Source: Alisma plantago-aquatica
Taxonomy: Eukaryota > Streptophyta > Magnoliopsida > Alismatales > Alismataceae
Assembly (NCBI GenBank): GCA_963693085.1
Contig: OY856413.1
Span: 546,649,879-546,713,878 of the forward strand
Direction: 5' to 3'
Length of the DNA stretch: 64,000 bases
Shown here: piece by piece, positions 11,603 to 26,600 of the stretch
Layout of the letters: every line of letters begins with the position of its first letter
Numbering within the stretch: position 1 is the stretch's first letter
Program-made: the position numbers and the translations under genes
The notes under the pieces: generated by a model
What the model saw: the letters and a program-made list of their open reading frames with translations, nothing else
What the model was told of the DNA's origin: nothing
The model's database searches: none

Positions 11603-14600
11603 GTAAGTACTAGAGTAATTAACAACCATCATTCATACATACCTACCGCCGAGTACCTGTCGGGCATCCATCATAAACGCACTACTAATCAGCATCCACG
11701 TGATCCATACATACAGACTGCCGAGTGCCTGTCGGGCAAGCTGGATCACCCGCTGGCACCCTTAGTCCGGGTGGCGCTCTGGTTCCTCTCGACGTGGTAC
11801 GGCACGCTGGTCATCTGCGGCTGGAGGAGCTTGTCGCCGAGGCTCCCTTACTTCAGGAGCTTCCCAGAGATACAGCCCAGGGAGAGGAGGGAACAAGTCC
11901 TACTGGGCCTCTCCGAAAGCCCCATACCGCTGTTCCGGTGGCTCTTCAAGGCACTCAAGTTCCTCATCCTCATCTTCTACTTCACCCAGGTAAACGCTTC
12001 TACACTACGATGACGCAGTACTCACAACTCTGGAGGGCCGTTCGGCTCCATAACTTTTAAATACCGGTAGTTATATTACATAAAACGGTAATTAAGATTT
12101 GGACTACTGAGCTCCAAAGGATAGAAAATGAGCCGTGCGTCTGGGAGTCGTGGGTGAGCAGCACAAATACTAGATCAAATACAAACAATATTAATTACAC
12201 CACTAAGCTAACAACTTTTAATGTGTAACTTTTGGGGTTTTTAACTATCAAATCCAAACGGCCCCTGGCAGTGTGGCTTAGCTGCTTCATTAATAGATGT
12301 TATCTTCTTCCTATTTCGTTTCAATTGTGTTTACTGATATCTATGCTTAACATCAACATCATTTTATGTCACATTCAACTACCATAACAGCTCAATTTAG
12401 CTGGTACCACAGCCCATGTTCCGGGATTTTATGACACCCTCAATTTGCCTTGGAGTACCCCGGTGGTCCAAGAACCAATTAGATCACCACATCATAAAAA
12501 GAAAAAGATCAAAACTGTGCCCCAAGTATGAAGTATGAACCCATCCGTTTCCGTCAACAGGTGAACAGTGAACACTCCAATCCTCGAGCTGGATCCATCA
12601 CCTCGATGACTCCGTCACCTACCATACTGGAACTTAATTCCCCACGTCACATCGCCGTCTTCCACAACACTCAACCCCTGTTTGAGAATGAACTGTTGTT
12701 TTGAGGTCTTCAATCTATATCTGACAATCCAATTTAGATATCGGGAATAGTCTGATTCGGATTGAGTTTGATTTTGTTGGACAACTAGTCAGGTTGTCCA
12801 GGCTGTTTAGAAACCAGTTCAGCTTTGATCTGATTCTCTTTGTTCGAATATAAAACAAAATAGCAAATAAAACGAGGTTAATCTAGAGTAAAATTTCACA
12901 CCTCACTTGGTTCAGTGATTTAAATTTGACTCAAGTATATTTTCGTGTGGTCTTTTTGCATATGTGTTGGACTAAATTCAGATAATAAAATCCAGATTAA
13001 AACTCGTGTTGTTTGGTATATTTGGATTAACCAGTTCTATTTGGCATTCTGTGGTATCTCATTACCCATACCAAACTCAGTCCAAGTCCGAGTAGGATTA
13101 AGAAATCTCAATCTGAATTAACCTTTGTGGTATATGTTATATTGTCGTATATGCAACAATGATAACCAGACTAAAACCAAACTGAATTGCAAAATAATCA
13201 AAGCTACGTTGTCAAATAAAAACAAAATAAATTAAACTATACTAATCTCACTATTCCGTCTAGTCCAATTTAAATCCGAAACTTGTCCAAACTTTCAATC
13301 CATTCACAAGATAGGGGCTCAAAATTCGACTAGGATGTGGATTTAGATTATAGGGATATTTGGGAATTCCAAACGACTCATAGTCTAAATTTTATTAAAC
13401 AAAATAAGATATAAATCAGATTTCATTATGCAGATTTTGTCATACATAATACATATGACGTGAAAAGACATAACCTAATATGATACGAACTGACTAATAT
13501 CTCTATCTAAATATAGGCCAGATGCTGGCGGATGTGTGTCGGCAACCACGACACCGACCCGCTAGGTAGCACTACAAATCTGCTGTGTTGTTCCGAATGT
13601 TGTTTCAGAACACCCCAAGCACATCTAACCCAAAAACTCACTCCCAAAAAAATTGATAAGATATTTTTACGGTCCGAATTAATTGTAACAGTCCCGTAAC
13701 AGAGTTGGGATTTGCTGCACCCAATTCCAAAGGGTGTATGCTGCTTCTCACCTCATCTCCTCACACGTGTTTGGACTGATCAACATTAATGACAGTGATT
13801 AAATTTATTTAACACGCGGCGTACAGTGGAGTTGGGAGCAGCGTGTTCCGTATAAATCAGGGTACACCAAATCCTATGGCCCCGTAACAACATCTTTGCA
13901 ACAGCGAAACTGGACTAGCTAGGTAGGGCCGTGTAGCAGTCTCTCATGCTAAGAATGTGGCTATGATAAATTCCCTACTCCATCTCATAAATAAATAAGA
14001 TCCAGTTGCCATAAAAACTTTTGTAGTATAAGTTGGTGTGGGGTATGTAGCGAGCTGCGTGCAGCATGCGGCAAGGACAGTCCACTGGTGGCGGTGAAAC
14101 GTGTCTTGATTTGTGCATGTGTGCTATTTACTTGCATGCATGAAGTATGTAGAAGGGTGGCAGAGATCTAGCCAGCGTAGTATAAATGTTGGTCAGTGAA
14201 GTGCTGATCCAATCATTTTTTTTATCAATGTTGGCTCAATAAATTGTGGTAATGTTTCTTGCTATCCCCCTTGTACCGCCCCTTCCTGTTCATAGTTCAG
14301 GCATCAGATTTTTACATGTTCTTGTATTCTAATCAATCCGTTCTGATTTTGCAACAATACTCAGTTGTTGATCACTTGATTCCTCACTCCTCTCTTCTCC
14401 CATTGTTCGTTTTTTTTTTCTGTTAATTTTTTCATGCATCATTCTTTTCTAGTTAAACATCACTATTTAATCGGTTGGTGGATAACCTAAATAAGGAATG
14501 ATACTACAGGCACTGATTTCAGTGATTCACATCCGCATCAGTATTGTCACAGTTTTAATTACAACATAGGTTCAAATAGCTGGTATTACAACCCATGTTC

Positions 14601-17600
14601 CGGTATTCATGACATCCTCAAATTGCCTTATGGTGGAGTACCCTACCCCGAGGATAAAATAAAGTACCACGCTTGTGGTTGAGCTTCACCATCACATGGA
14701 TGCCTCCATCACCTATCTTACTTTTAACTTAATTTCTTACGACACATGAAAATACTTATTATAGGAAGAGTCTTATAATAATTTGGTAAGATGGAATAAA
14801 AATTTGTTATAGTATATAGAGGTATTTCTTTCTCCTTATTTATTCTAAAGGGTGAAGTTTCGAAAAGAAAAGAACAGATGATGTACTTCTTAGCATAAAA
14901 ACGTGATACGTAAACATGTAAAGCTTAATCATGTGTACGGTTTAGGATCTTGATCATAAACTAGTCACTATTAAAGTAAAACGTACCCGTAGACATGGTT
15001 GAATACGGCGGTGAGATCTGCGGAGGCGATCTTCGGAGAAGATCTGCGGAGAAGTCCACGCCCGTGTTCGTCGGCCGCCGCGAAAGACGTCTTCTCTCTT
15101 TTAGCCTATAGTCGTCAAGTGTGTTTTCCGTAAAGTGTGATTAACCCTAAGAGATGGATCTCAGGGTTATACTTATAGGCAGAGAGAGAGACGAATTTCC
15201 TATATCCTTTAATCACAGCCGTCCATCAAGGTTGCCATAATAATAGGAAAAGACTTCTAATAAAAACCCAATTCCTTTATCAATTCCAGCCATTTCCTAT
15301 TAACCGCAATTGTTATATGGGCCACATAATGAAGATAATTAATGAATTTCAGAATACCAATAATCCCACAATAATAAGGATTGTGGAGTCCCAAAATATT
15401 CTCCAAAATATTCCAACAGTCTCCCACTTGGTCCATATGACAATTCTTTAATGGTGCTATATAGGAAAAACATAAGGCGCGCATAAATGCTGAAATAATA
15501 TGCATAACGGTTTTACTTTTATTACATTGGTTAATGTGAATTATTGATGAGAGTCATAGCGGTTCTACATTAGTTAAAGAATATAGTTCCTTCCATGTAC
15601 CACTGCCCAACAATCACATTAAACAATTATGTATAGCGAAGCAATCATAAATGTCCCCTTAATGTCTTGAAAAGACTATTTCTGTTATCATATATTGCAA
15701 TAATAAGTACATGAACAAATCATACTATGAAACAGAAAAATTCAGAAGTTCCAATAATGAGTACTCAAATAATGTCATTACAAAAGCACATAGCAATCTA
15801 CAAATAAAGAAAAGCTAATGGTTATCCTCAAGACCCATGGTTTTTGCATGCTGCTTAAATGTCTTGGGAGGTAACCCTTTAGTAAATGGATCTGCTATAT
15901 TTGAACACGTACTAATGTGCTCAATTGACACCCTCTTCTCCCGAATTTCTTCTTTAACTGATAGATATTTCATCTCCATGTGCTTTATGCCTTTAGAATA
16001 CCTATCATTCTTCGAAAAGAAAACTGCTGTGGCGTTATCACAGTGAATTTTTAGCGGCCTAGCAATAGAATCCATGACTCTAAGCCCTGAAATGAAATTC
16101 CGCAGCCATAAAGCTTGAACTGTAGCCTCAAAGCATGCTACAAATTCAGCCTCCATGGTGGATGATGCAATAATGGTTTGTTTGGCGCTCTTCCAGGAAA
16201 TAGCACCTCCAGCTAATACAAACACATAACCAAAAGTGCTTTTCTGAGTATCCACGCATCCTCCAAAATCTGAATCTGTGTAACCAATCACTTCAAGGTG
16301 ATCAATATGTCTGAATGTGAGCATTTGTTTCTTCGTTCCCTGTAAGTACCTCAACACTTTCTTTGCCGCTTTCTAATGATCAATGCCTGGATTGCTTTGA
16401 TAACGGCCCAACATACCAACTGCAAAACTGATATCAGGTCTAGTGCAAACCTGTGCATACATCAAACTTCCTATAAGAGAAGCATAAGGAATATCTTTCA
16501 TTCGATCACGTTCTAATTCAGTTTGAGGACATTGACTTAAGCTGAACTTATCCCCTTTCTGAATTGTAACAACATTAGAATCACATGACGCCATATTAAA
16601 TCTTTCCAAAACTTTTTTGATATAAGCATTTTGAGACAATCCTAAAATCCTACGTGACCGGTCACGGAATATTTCTATTCCTATCACATAAGAAGCCTCT
16701 CCCATATCTTTCATTTCAAAGTTTTGAGAAAGAAAATCTTTAGTTTCACGTAATAAACCAAGATCGCTGCTGGCAATAAGAATATAATCAATATATAGAA
16801 CCAAAAATGCAAACTTACTCCCACTGATCTTTAGGTATATACATTGATCAACAATGTTTTCCGTAAACCCAAAGGCCGTAATGGTATTGTGAAACTTAAT
16901 ATACCATTGACGTGAAGCTTGCTTTAATCCATATATTGATTTCTTTAATAAACAGACCATGTTTTCATTTCCATCTATAATGAAGCCTTCTGGCTGAGCC
17001 ATGTAGACTTCCTCCTCTAAACTTCCTCACATCCATCTGATGTAACTCTAAGTCAAAATGAGCTACTAATGCCATAATGATTCGTAAAGAATCCTTTTTA
17101 GAAACTGGAGAAAATGTTTCATTATAATCAATGCCTTCTTTCTGATTAAAACCTTTGGCTACAAGTCTGGCTTTATGTCGTTCGATTTTACCAAGAGAGT
17201 CACGTTTGGTCTTAAAGACCCACTTGCACCTGACTTTCTTATACCCTTCAGGTAAATTGGCCAACTCCCAAACTTTGTTTGTATCCATGGAGTTTATTTC
17301 ATCACACATGGCATTAATCCATTTTTCAGAATCTTCAGATTTTATGGCTTGTGAATACGTAACCGGATCTTTATCCATCCCCATATTAAATTCACATTCT
17401 TGTAAATATAGCAAATAATCATCTGAAATGGCTGATTTCCTGCTTCTTGTAGATCTCCTTAATTCTACTGCAGGTGTTGCATTTACATTCGGTTCAATGA
17501 CGTTATCAGGTACATTATGGAGTGCATGATCATTGACATTTTGTTCTACATTGTTGATTGGATCAACATCATTAGGTGGAACGGTGTCAGTTGAGATTGA

Positions 17601-20600
17601 GGGCAAGGGGATTGGTATAGGTGCCCTTATTTCTCTAATGATCACTTCTCTAACTTTATCACTCCCACTGATTTTGCCATTCTCAATGAATTTATCATTA
17701 CCGGTTTCTACAATTCTAGTAGTATGATTAGGACAATAAAATCTAAACCCCTTTGATCTTTCAGGATACCCAATGAAAAAACCGCTAATGGTTTTTGGAT
17801 CGAGTTTCTTCTCATGTGGATTATAAATGCGTGCCTCTGCTGGACATCCCCATATATGTAAATGGCGTAAGCTGGGTTTCCATCCCTTCCACATCTCGAA
17901 AGGCGTCTTGGGGACAACTTTACTGGGAACCCGATTTAAGATATACACAGCAGTCATAAGGGCATGCATCCACAAAGCTATGGGCAGATTAGAAAAACAC
18001 ATCATACTCCTAACCATTTCTAGAAGTGTACGATTACATCTCTCAGCTACACCGTTCATCCACGGGGAACCGGGCATTGTGTATTGAGGGACAATTCCTA
18101 ATTTTTCTAGGAGTTTAGAAAAAGGACCAGGACGTTGTCCCGATTCATCATATTTTCCATAAAATTCACCACCTCTATCAGACCTAATGATTTTCACCTT
18201 TTTACCTAATTGCCTCTCAACTTCAGTAATGTAAATTTGAACAGCATTCACAGATTGAGATTTATCATGCAAAAGGTAAAGATAACAATAACGTGAATAA
18301 TCATCTATAAAGGTAATAAAATATTTTTCTCCACCAAAAGATGGAACATCGAAAGGTCCACATATGTCTGTGTGTATGATTTCGAGTAGTTCAGTGCTTC
18401 TTGTAGCTCATTTCTTGGTCTGTTTGGTTTGCTTACCCTTAATGCAATCCACACAAACACCAAAATCAGTAAAATCAAGACTCGGAAGAATCTCATCTTT
18501 TACTAAACGATTAACTCTTTCTCTGGATATATGACCCAATCTTTTATGCCACAAAAATGCAGAACTTTCACTCGACCTACTTCGTTTCAAATCCACTTTA
18601 GGATGCAAGGTAACAAGAAGCGATTCGGAAAATGTATTATCAAGAAGAATCTGATATAAACCCTTAATCAAAATTCCTGAACCAAACAAATTATTTTCCT
18701 TAATCAAACTGAAACGTCCACCGCCTACCATAAAAGAATAACCATCATTGTCAAGTTTAGACATGGAAATTAAATTTCTAGAAATAGAAGATACATAAAG
18801 AGTTTGTTCCAGATCTAAATGAAAACCAGAGTCTAAAACTAAACGAAAAGTGCCAATGGCTTCTACTGGAGCTCTCATTCTATTTCCCATGTAAAGGTAG
18901 GCTTCATTTGGCTTTAGTTTCCGGGTTGTAAGGAATCCCTGCATCAAGTTTGAAACATGAACATTAGAGCCAGAATCAATCCACCAAGTATTACAAGGTG
19001 CTTCTACAAAGTTTGATTCGAAACATACAAAAGCAAAATACTTGCCTTTCTTTTCGAACCATTCTCTGCGCTTTATGCAATCTTTTTGAATGTGTCCAGG
19101 CTTCTTATAGAAGTAGCAATTATCATTCTTCCTTGCTTTCTTAGGTGCAAATTGTCCTGACTGATTGGATGGACTAGTCTTAATGCCCTTCCAATTTTTC
19201 TTACCGACTTTGTTCTTCCCGTTCCCATTACCATGCATGTAATTTTTCTGAGAAACATGACCATTCTGCTGCTTAATTCGAGCTTCTTCCTGAACCAGTT
19301 TATTGGTCAGTTGATTCACATTCCACGTATCCTTAATCGTGTTATAGTAAATCTGAAAAGGACCATACTGGAGAGGCAGCGAGTTTAGGATGAATTGGAC
19401 TAGGAACGAATCCGCAACAGTCATGCCCAATTTACCTAATTTTGCAGCCAGATTAGTCATATCAAGTACATGTTTCTGCATAGTTTTGGTACCATCATAA
19501 CGGGCAGTCGTTAGTTCAGCCATAAGTTTTCCAGCAATTGCTTTATCAGCAACCTTAAAGCGTTCAGTGAGTATTCTTAAGTATTCCTTAGCATTCAGAT
19601 CTTCACTTTCAGAAATAGAAGACTTGATATTGCTAGCAGTGGTTAAACGCATGAATTTCAAGCAAAGTTTATTAGCTCTAGTCCATACATTAAAAGTTTT
19701 GATCTCACTTTCTGTTGAGGTAGTAGTAATATCTGCAGGCTTGTCTACTGTAAGTCCTGAGTCAATCTCAAGTACACCCAAGTAAAATTCAACATGTTCT
19801 TTCCACTCGGTGTAATTAGTCCCATCTAGTTCGGGAACAGAGTTGACAAAAGAATTAAGACTAGCGGGTTGATGAACTGCATTATAGAAACATGTTCACG
19901 ATAATTAATCTTTGAGGTGTAAACACATATAGACAAACATGGCTAAGATTTATGCATAAATGAGTGATTTAAACTAATAATCAAAGCAAGTATGGTATCT
20001 GTGGATATCCTATACCGACTTAATTACAGAAATAAAGCAACTCCGTAATAGTTATTTTACTTTTAATGCATTGACTACCTGTGGGTAATACATAATGCTA
20101 GTAAATAACCAACAATAAGTTTACTTAGTCGATATTCATTGCATTCTATGAGTCCACTGTGGTGAACTTCAAACAGTTATATGAACATCATATTCTTAAG
20201 AAAAGAAACATTCACGAACCAAAGTGAAATCACTGTGGTGATTATCAAAACAGTATAATGTGAATATTGCTCTTAAAGCATATTTTTCCATATATATGAC
20301 ATATGAGTGAACAAAAAGGTAAGGAAATTTTTTTTTAACAGACCAGAACATGATAAGATAAAATTCCAGGATCATTCATAAGGTGCGGAAACATCTAATA
20401 AAAGTTTTAATATCAATTTTATCCAACAATTATGCCAAAAAAAAGCCCTGAAATCACTTAAAATGTGATTTTGAGGGTCTAAACGGCCGAATTTGGCTAA
20501 AAATGAAAAGTTTGTGGCTTTTTGCCACAAACTTTGAAGATCTCGTCGTTTCCAATCTAAAAAGGTATATGTGCGTTAAATTCTGACACTGGTGGCCGAG

Positions 20601-23600
20601 ATTGTGGAAAATTGATAAAACTGATATTTTCTCTTAATTAAGACTGAGTATGATCTTAACGAAGCAACTGATACCACATCTTAGCATAAAAATGTGATAC
20701 GTAAACATGTAAAGCTTAATCATGTGTACGGTTTAGGATCTTGATCATAAACTAGTCACTATTAAAGTAAAACGTACCCGTAGACATGGTTGAATACGGC
20801 GGTGAGATCTGCGGAGGCGATCTTCGGAGAAGATCTGCGGAGAAGTCCACGCCCGTGTTCGTCGCCCGCGGCGAAAGAAGTCTTCTCTCTCTTAGCCTAT
20901 AGCCGTCAAATGTATTTTCCGTAAAGTGTGATTAACCCTAAGAGATGGATCTCAGGGTTATACTTATAGGCAGAGAGAGGGACGAATTTCCCGTATCCTT
21001 TAATCGTAGCCGTCCATCAAGGTTGCCATAATAATAGGAAAAGACTTCTAATAAAAACCCAATTCCTTTATCAATTCCAACCGTTTCCTATTAACCACAA
21101 TTGTTATATGGGCCACATAATGAAGATAATTAATGAATTTCGGAATACCAACAATCCCACAATAATAAGGATTGTCGAGTCCCAAAATATTCCCCAAAAT
21201 ATTCCAACAGTACTGTCATCAATTGTTCTATAAAAAAAAATATAAGACCGTCCAATACTATACTTTTTGTGTGTTGCACCCCTTTGAGAAATGAGATCTG
21301 CTATGCAGACTAAAAGGAGATGGGATGAATTTAGACTCTAATTTGCTAAGCGACAAAAATAAAGAGGAAAGCAGGTTGCTTCCCTTCATATTTTTATTAT
21401 TTAGTAGGTTAGAGTTTAAAATTCGTTTCAAAATATATTTCCTTTTTGGTTTGTGTAACATTATTCATGAGAAATCAACTGATGCACAACATAAACATTT
21501 AACCGTACATGTTTTGTGGCTGCTGGAAGGCTGCGTTGCCACTGCCAACCGGTGGAACGTGCACCTGATCTGTGCACGTATGCGATATATATTGATGATG
21601 CATGGAGCTGAAGGTAGATGACTTAGTGGGGTCACAGATCTAGGCAGTACGGTATAATTGTTGAAAAAGGCCCCGACCAATATTAAGTCGCTTTTAATTT
21701 CAATCATCGCTCGATCAACATTAACAATATTTCTTGTGATCTTCCCCATACAACTCCTAGGCCTAGTTTGGTCGGAGACTTCTTGAATCTCGGTAATCAG
21801 TACAACAACCAATAGCGTGTCACCTTATAACCCGGACTCATAAATGTTGTCCCTTAATTAATCTCGGTAACAATATCAGCGAGCTTTTCCAGTCACACCA
21901 TTCTCGGCGGTACTGAGAATGCCACCTCCCTCCCAATTTCCTGCTCCCGTTTCATGTTTCTTTCCACAGATAGACGATAAAATATATACAGCTGCGTACT
22001 GCTCAGCCCGCCACTTATAAAGACAATCCGTCAGAATACCGGAATTGAAGAAAGCGGCGGACAAACTAGGCCCTATTATACATCCAATGTCAGATTTTTG
22101 CATATTTTTTGCACATTTCATCAATTCCTGTCTGACTTTGCAACAAGTCAACATTATTCAATTGTTGATCCCTCACTCCTCTCTTCTCCCGCCACCTCTA
22201 TTCGCCCCCTAATCGGACTTTTCACCTTTGGTGACCAACTGCAGGGAGTAGGGACCGGTTACTTCTTGCACCTTAATTGGGGCGAGGAAAACATGAGTTG
22301 GTAGGCGTAGTGAACAAATGCTGCCCGTCGTAGTCACTAGGCAATATGATGAGACTTCAATTTGGTTTTGTAGTACGAACTTATGCCCATCCGATCCGAC
22401 AAATTGCTTTCTGTCCCCATGAATCTGGAAACCTGGTCACATGATGAACTAAGGGACATAAGAAATCATATCGTACTGTTTGCCCATGCATGTTGCCATT
22501 ACAATAGTTGCCTTATGAATTTACTAGGGCCATTTCCCACCGCGCTCTTGACTCAATTATCGTCAATATATGTGTCAAAACCTTTGTATAGCCATTAGGG
22601 TAGTTGGTCACGCGCTGGTTGGATAATTGAAATGGAAATGAGTAACTAGCTACCGGCCAGCATGGATAAACCGTTCGGTTGTCATCTCCATAGCGATGGG
22701 GTCGTAGTGTCTGGCGGGTCCTTCGTTACCCCTACATCATCGAAACAGTAGAGCAGGGACTCAATTCTTTCCGTGCAAGTGTGCTACATGCATTGTGGAG
22801 AAGTTGTGCGGGAGTAATTGAGAAGTAAGAGATCTAGTCAGTACGCTATAAATGCACTAACCGGATCGATCAGGTTGGTATTTTTATATAAATTTGTTTG
22901 TATCTTCATTATGTTGTTGCAACCATAATGGAAAGTGGGCTACATTAGTACATTATCAACTAGAAATGTAGTAAATGTTGTAACTTTGCACGTGTCACTT
23001 CTCAGGTTTAGGATTTGCTTGACCCGTGTAATCACGGAGTAGCCTACACCCTTTACCAGATCAAGATCATGTTAGAAAATCGAGTTGCTGTAAGACAGAT
23101 GTTAATAAGATAATTGTAAGCAGTTAACCACCAATATGTAACAGTAATATTAATAGTAATTCGGATTCGAAGAAAACGACGAATGAGTTTAGAAATCAAA
23201 CTCTAGAGCCTGAGATGAAGGCGTGTGAAACACTGTCTTCAAGACAGATTCCGTCGCTCCTAGTGCGAGCTTCTCCGGCGGTCTATCTCCAAGATTCAGC
23301 CACCCCAACTCTGGTACAACTACTCGGTGCAAGCGAGAGTGTTTTGTTGAACTCATTCCTTTAGCCCTTAGTCACAAACAGCAAAACGGAGTCGTGAAGT
23401 AGTCGTCGGCGCAAGACAGCAACAAGGTGGGATTGTGTTCGGGAAGAACATGCTTGTTGCGGTGGAGTAAAGGAATTGATGTACTGCATGAAAGGAACCT
23501 CAGTACAGCAGAACGAGAACCGTTGTACAGTAGGAAAGGAACCACTGTAAAATGAACTATAGTGGAGTAGGAAAGTAATCGTTGTATGATAACAAAAGAA

Positions 23601-26600
23601 CCGTTGTATAGCAGGAAAGGAACAACAATATAGCAATAAAGGAACCATGCTACAACAACAAATGAACTGATGAATTACTTTCAAGTATTGTCTCTCGGTA
23701 TCTCTCTATGTATCTCTTGTCTGTTGTATCTCTCAAATGAGTCAAATGAGAGCAGACACCTCCTTATATGGAGTGCGTCTCAGCCGCCGTGGTAACTGCC
23801 TACACCTGTTGGTCTCTCCAACGTGCGTCTTTAACATCGCGTTTAATGGCTGGCTTAATTGGTAGTCAAGAGAGGTTTTATTGCTGTATCTTCAACGCTG
23901 TCAACCGAGCTCCAAACGACGCAATACAAAAAATAAAATGTCGTTTTGGGACAATCAAAACAAAATAAAATATTTCATAAAAAGATAAATCCACGCACGC
24001 ACCGGACCGGGCCGGGCGGGGCGGGGCGAGGTGAGCGAGCGAATGAACAAACGCGTGCGCACGCGCGTGTGTGTGTTTTATTTTATTTCGAGAAATACAC
24101 AAGTCTAGCCAATCAGTCATAAATTCTCATGCCCTTGAGAGGTCATGACCTCTTGGGGACCACTAGCACATATAAGGGGCTGTGTGGTTCCTGCTGCAAG
24201 CAATATGTGATAAACGTTTGGCTGAAAAATTAAATTTTGGAACAGGAAATACAACATTCTCCCACATGTTCCATAATTCTTTTTGGAAATTTAATAAATA
24301 ATAAAAATTTGTGACATTACTATGTTTTTAGCATTGGTAGCTTGTGGCTTTTTACCATTGCCTAGAATGACTTACTTCAATCCGGAGAGACGTGATGAAC
24401 TACGTCTTGAACCAGACTCCCTGATTCAGACCTTAGTAAATCAAACAATCATAGTGTGGGCACTAGAATAAGTTCGTATCAGTGTTGCGCATAAACATCC
24501 TTCACATAATCTTGTTTCTTGAGCGCTCTAGTGAGTATGCCCAACTCACATAAACCCCGGCTCTTGGGTTACACTCAAATAATAGGGATCTCCAAGGGTA
24601 TCCTATCCGGTGCATACCCTGCCAATAAATAGCCTTGAACCCATTCAGAGCAAAGCTTTTCCTATACTCAGACAGAGTTGAAGTACTAGCACCATAGGGA
24701 GGGTCATGGAGAAAACTCCTGAGTGTGCTTCCGCACAACACTACAACTTAGTTGTCCCTTTGAACAATTCCTCATGGGATCTCCAGTTTTGGAAAGGTAG
24801 GGTTACCACTGTAATGTTTATTCTATGGGCAGAAGACCCATCCCCCTCGACGAAGTGAGTACTAGCTTTCTAGCTAGCTAGACCCTTAGTAAGTGGATCA
24901 ACAATGTTACTTGAAGATTTCACATACTCTATAGAGATGACCCCTCGGGTGATGTGATCTCTCACATCTTCATACCTTAATCTCATAAAGAGCTTATCCG
25001 GGTTGCCTTTAGATTGCTTAGCTGTGTCAATGGCTGCTTTATTATCACATAATATGCAAACAGGAGGAAATGGTTTAGAAACAATAGACAGATCAATAAG
25101 TAAATTTCTAAGCCATTCAGCCTGACAACAAGCTAAATCTAAAGCAATAAACGCAGAATCCATTGTGGATCTAGCTCTCATAGTTTTCTTAGATGATTTC
25201 TAAGAAACTGCACCTCCTCCAAGGAAAAATACATACCCACTTGTAGATTTGGTTTCATCTGAATCTGCAATCCAATTAGCATCAATATGACCTTCTAATA
25301 TAGGTGGAAAACCAATATAATGAAGGCTATACCTAGTTTTACCTTTAAGGTACTTAAACACTCTTACCAAAGCTTTCCAGTGGTCCTCATTAGGACAGCT
25401 AGTGTACCTTCTCAACCTACTTATAGCATAAGAAATATCAGGCCTAGTGCAATTAGTGAGGTACATTAAGCTTCCTATAACTTGAGCATATTTATGTTGA
25501 TCCAAAGGAGTGCCCTTATGTACAACAAGATGTAAACTAGCATCATAAGGTGTATTAATAGGAGTACAATCAAACATATCAAATCTATGCAAGATTTTAT
25601 CAACATAGTGAGTTTGATTAAGTACATAACTAGAAGTAGATCTACCCAACTTAATACCAAGTATTACATTAGCAAGTCCTAAATCTTTCATATCAAAATT
25701 GCTAGCAAGAAAAGATTTAGTTTCAGATATAATTTCAGAATTAGATCCAAATAACAATATATCATCTACATATAAACACATTATTATACATGCATCATCA
25801 ACCATTTTAGAATAAATACAACGATCAGATTCATTCACAATAAATCTGGCAGATAATCCAATTTTATCAAACTTATCATTCCACTGTTTAGGTGCTTGTT
25901 TCAGTCCATACAAGGACTTGACAAGTCTACAAACTTTGTGTTCTTGTCCAGGTGCTACAAAGCCTTCGGGCTGATCCATATAAATCTCTTCTTCAAGATC
26001 TCCATTCAAGAAGGTTGTCTTGATATCCATTTGATGGATTTCAAGCTTATGGATCGTGGTTAAAGCAACTAGGACACAGATGGAAGAGATTTTAGTTACA
26101 GGTGCATATGTGTCAAAGTAATCAAATCCTTCCTTCTGACTAAATCCTTTGGCTACTAGTCTGGCCTTAAACTTATCAATGGAACCATCTTCCCTAATCT
26201 TCTTTCTAAACACCCATTTACATCCAATAGTCTTGCGGCCTGGAGGGAGTTTAGTAAGAATCCAAGTATGATTGCTCATAATTGATTCTATTTCATTATC
26301 AACAACTTCCTTCCAAAAGTTAGAGTCTATGGGTTTCATGGCATCCTCATAGGTACGCGAGTCTTCTTCTACTATGAAGGTGTAGAAGTCGGGACCATAG
26401 TTCTTATCAACATTAGTCCTTTTACCCCTATCTAGAGCACTCAGAGGTCCATCTACTAGGATTTCATGTTCTACTTCATAAGAAGGTGGAACTACAAGAG
26501 GTTTAGCAGGAGAAGAAGAAGAGAGATCTTCACTAGCTTGTCTAGGAACTTTTTCCTTAAGAGGAAAGATAGTTTCATAATACAAAACATCTACATGTCT

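Larger units (their letters stand above)
14888..21209 (-). mobile_element. Copia-A LTR retrotransposon in FAO intron 2
   Basis: A complete 6322-bp Ty1/Copia element on the minus strand. It has two 531-bp LTRs, a polypurine tract, an initiator-Met primer site and the Copia order gag, protease, integrase, reverse transcriptase, RNase H. The 5-bp target duplication GTACT marks a single clean insertion. I count 20 differences between the LTRs (3.8%), which is fairly recent on a plant timescale. Coding is broken by two stops and a small deletion in reverse transcriptase. It lies antisense to the host gene, so its polyadenylation signals do not act on the host transcript. Confidence 0.95.
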
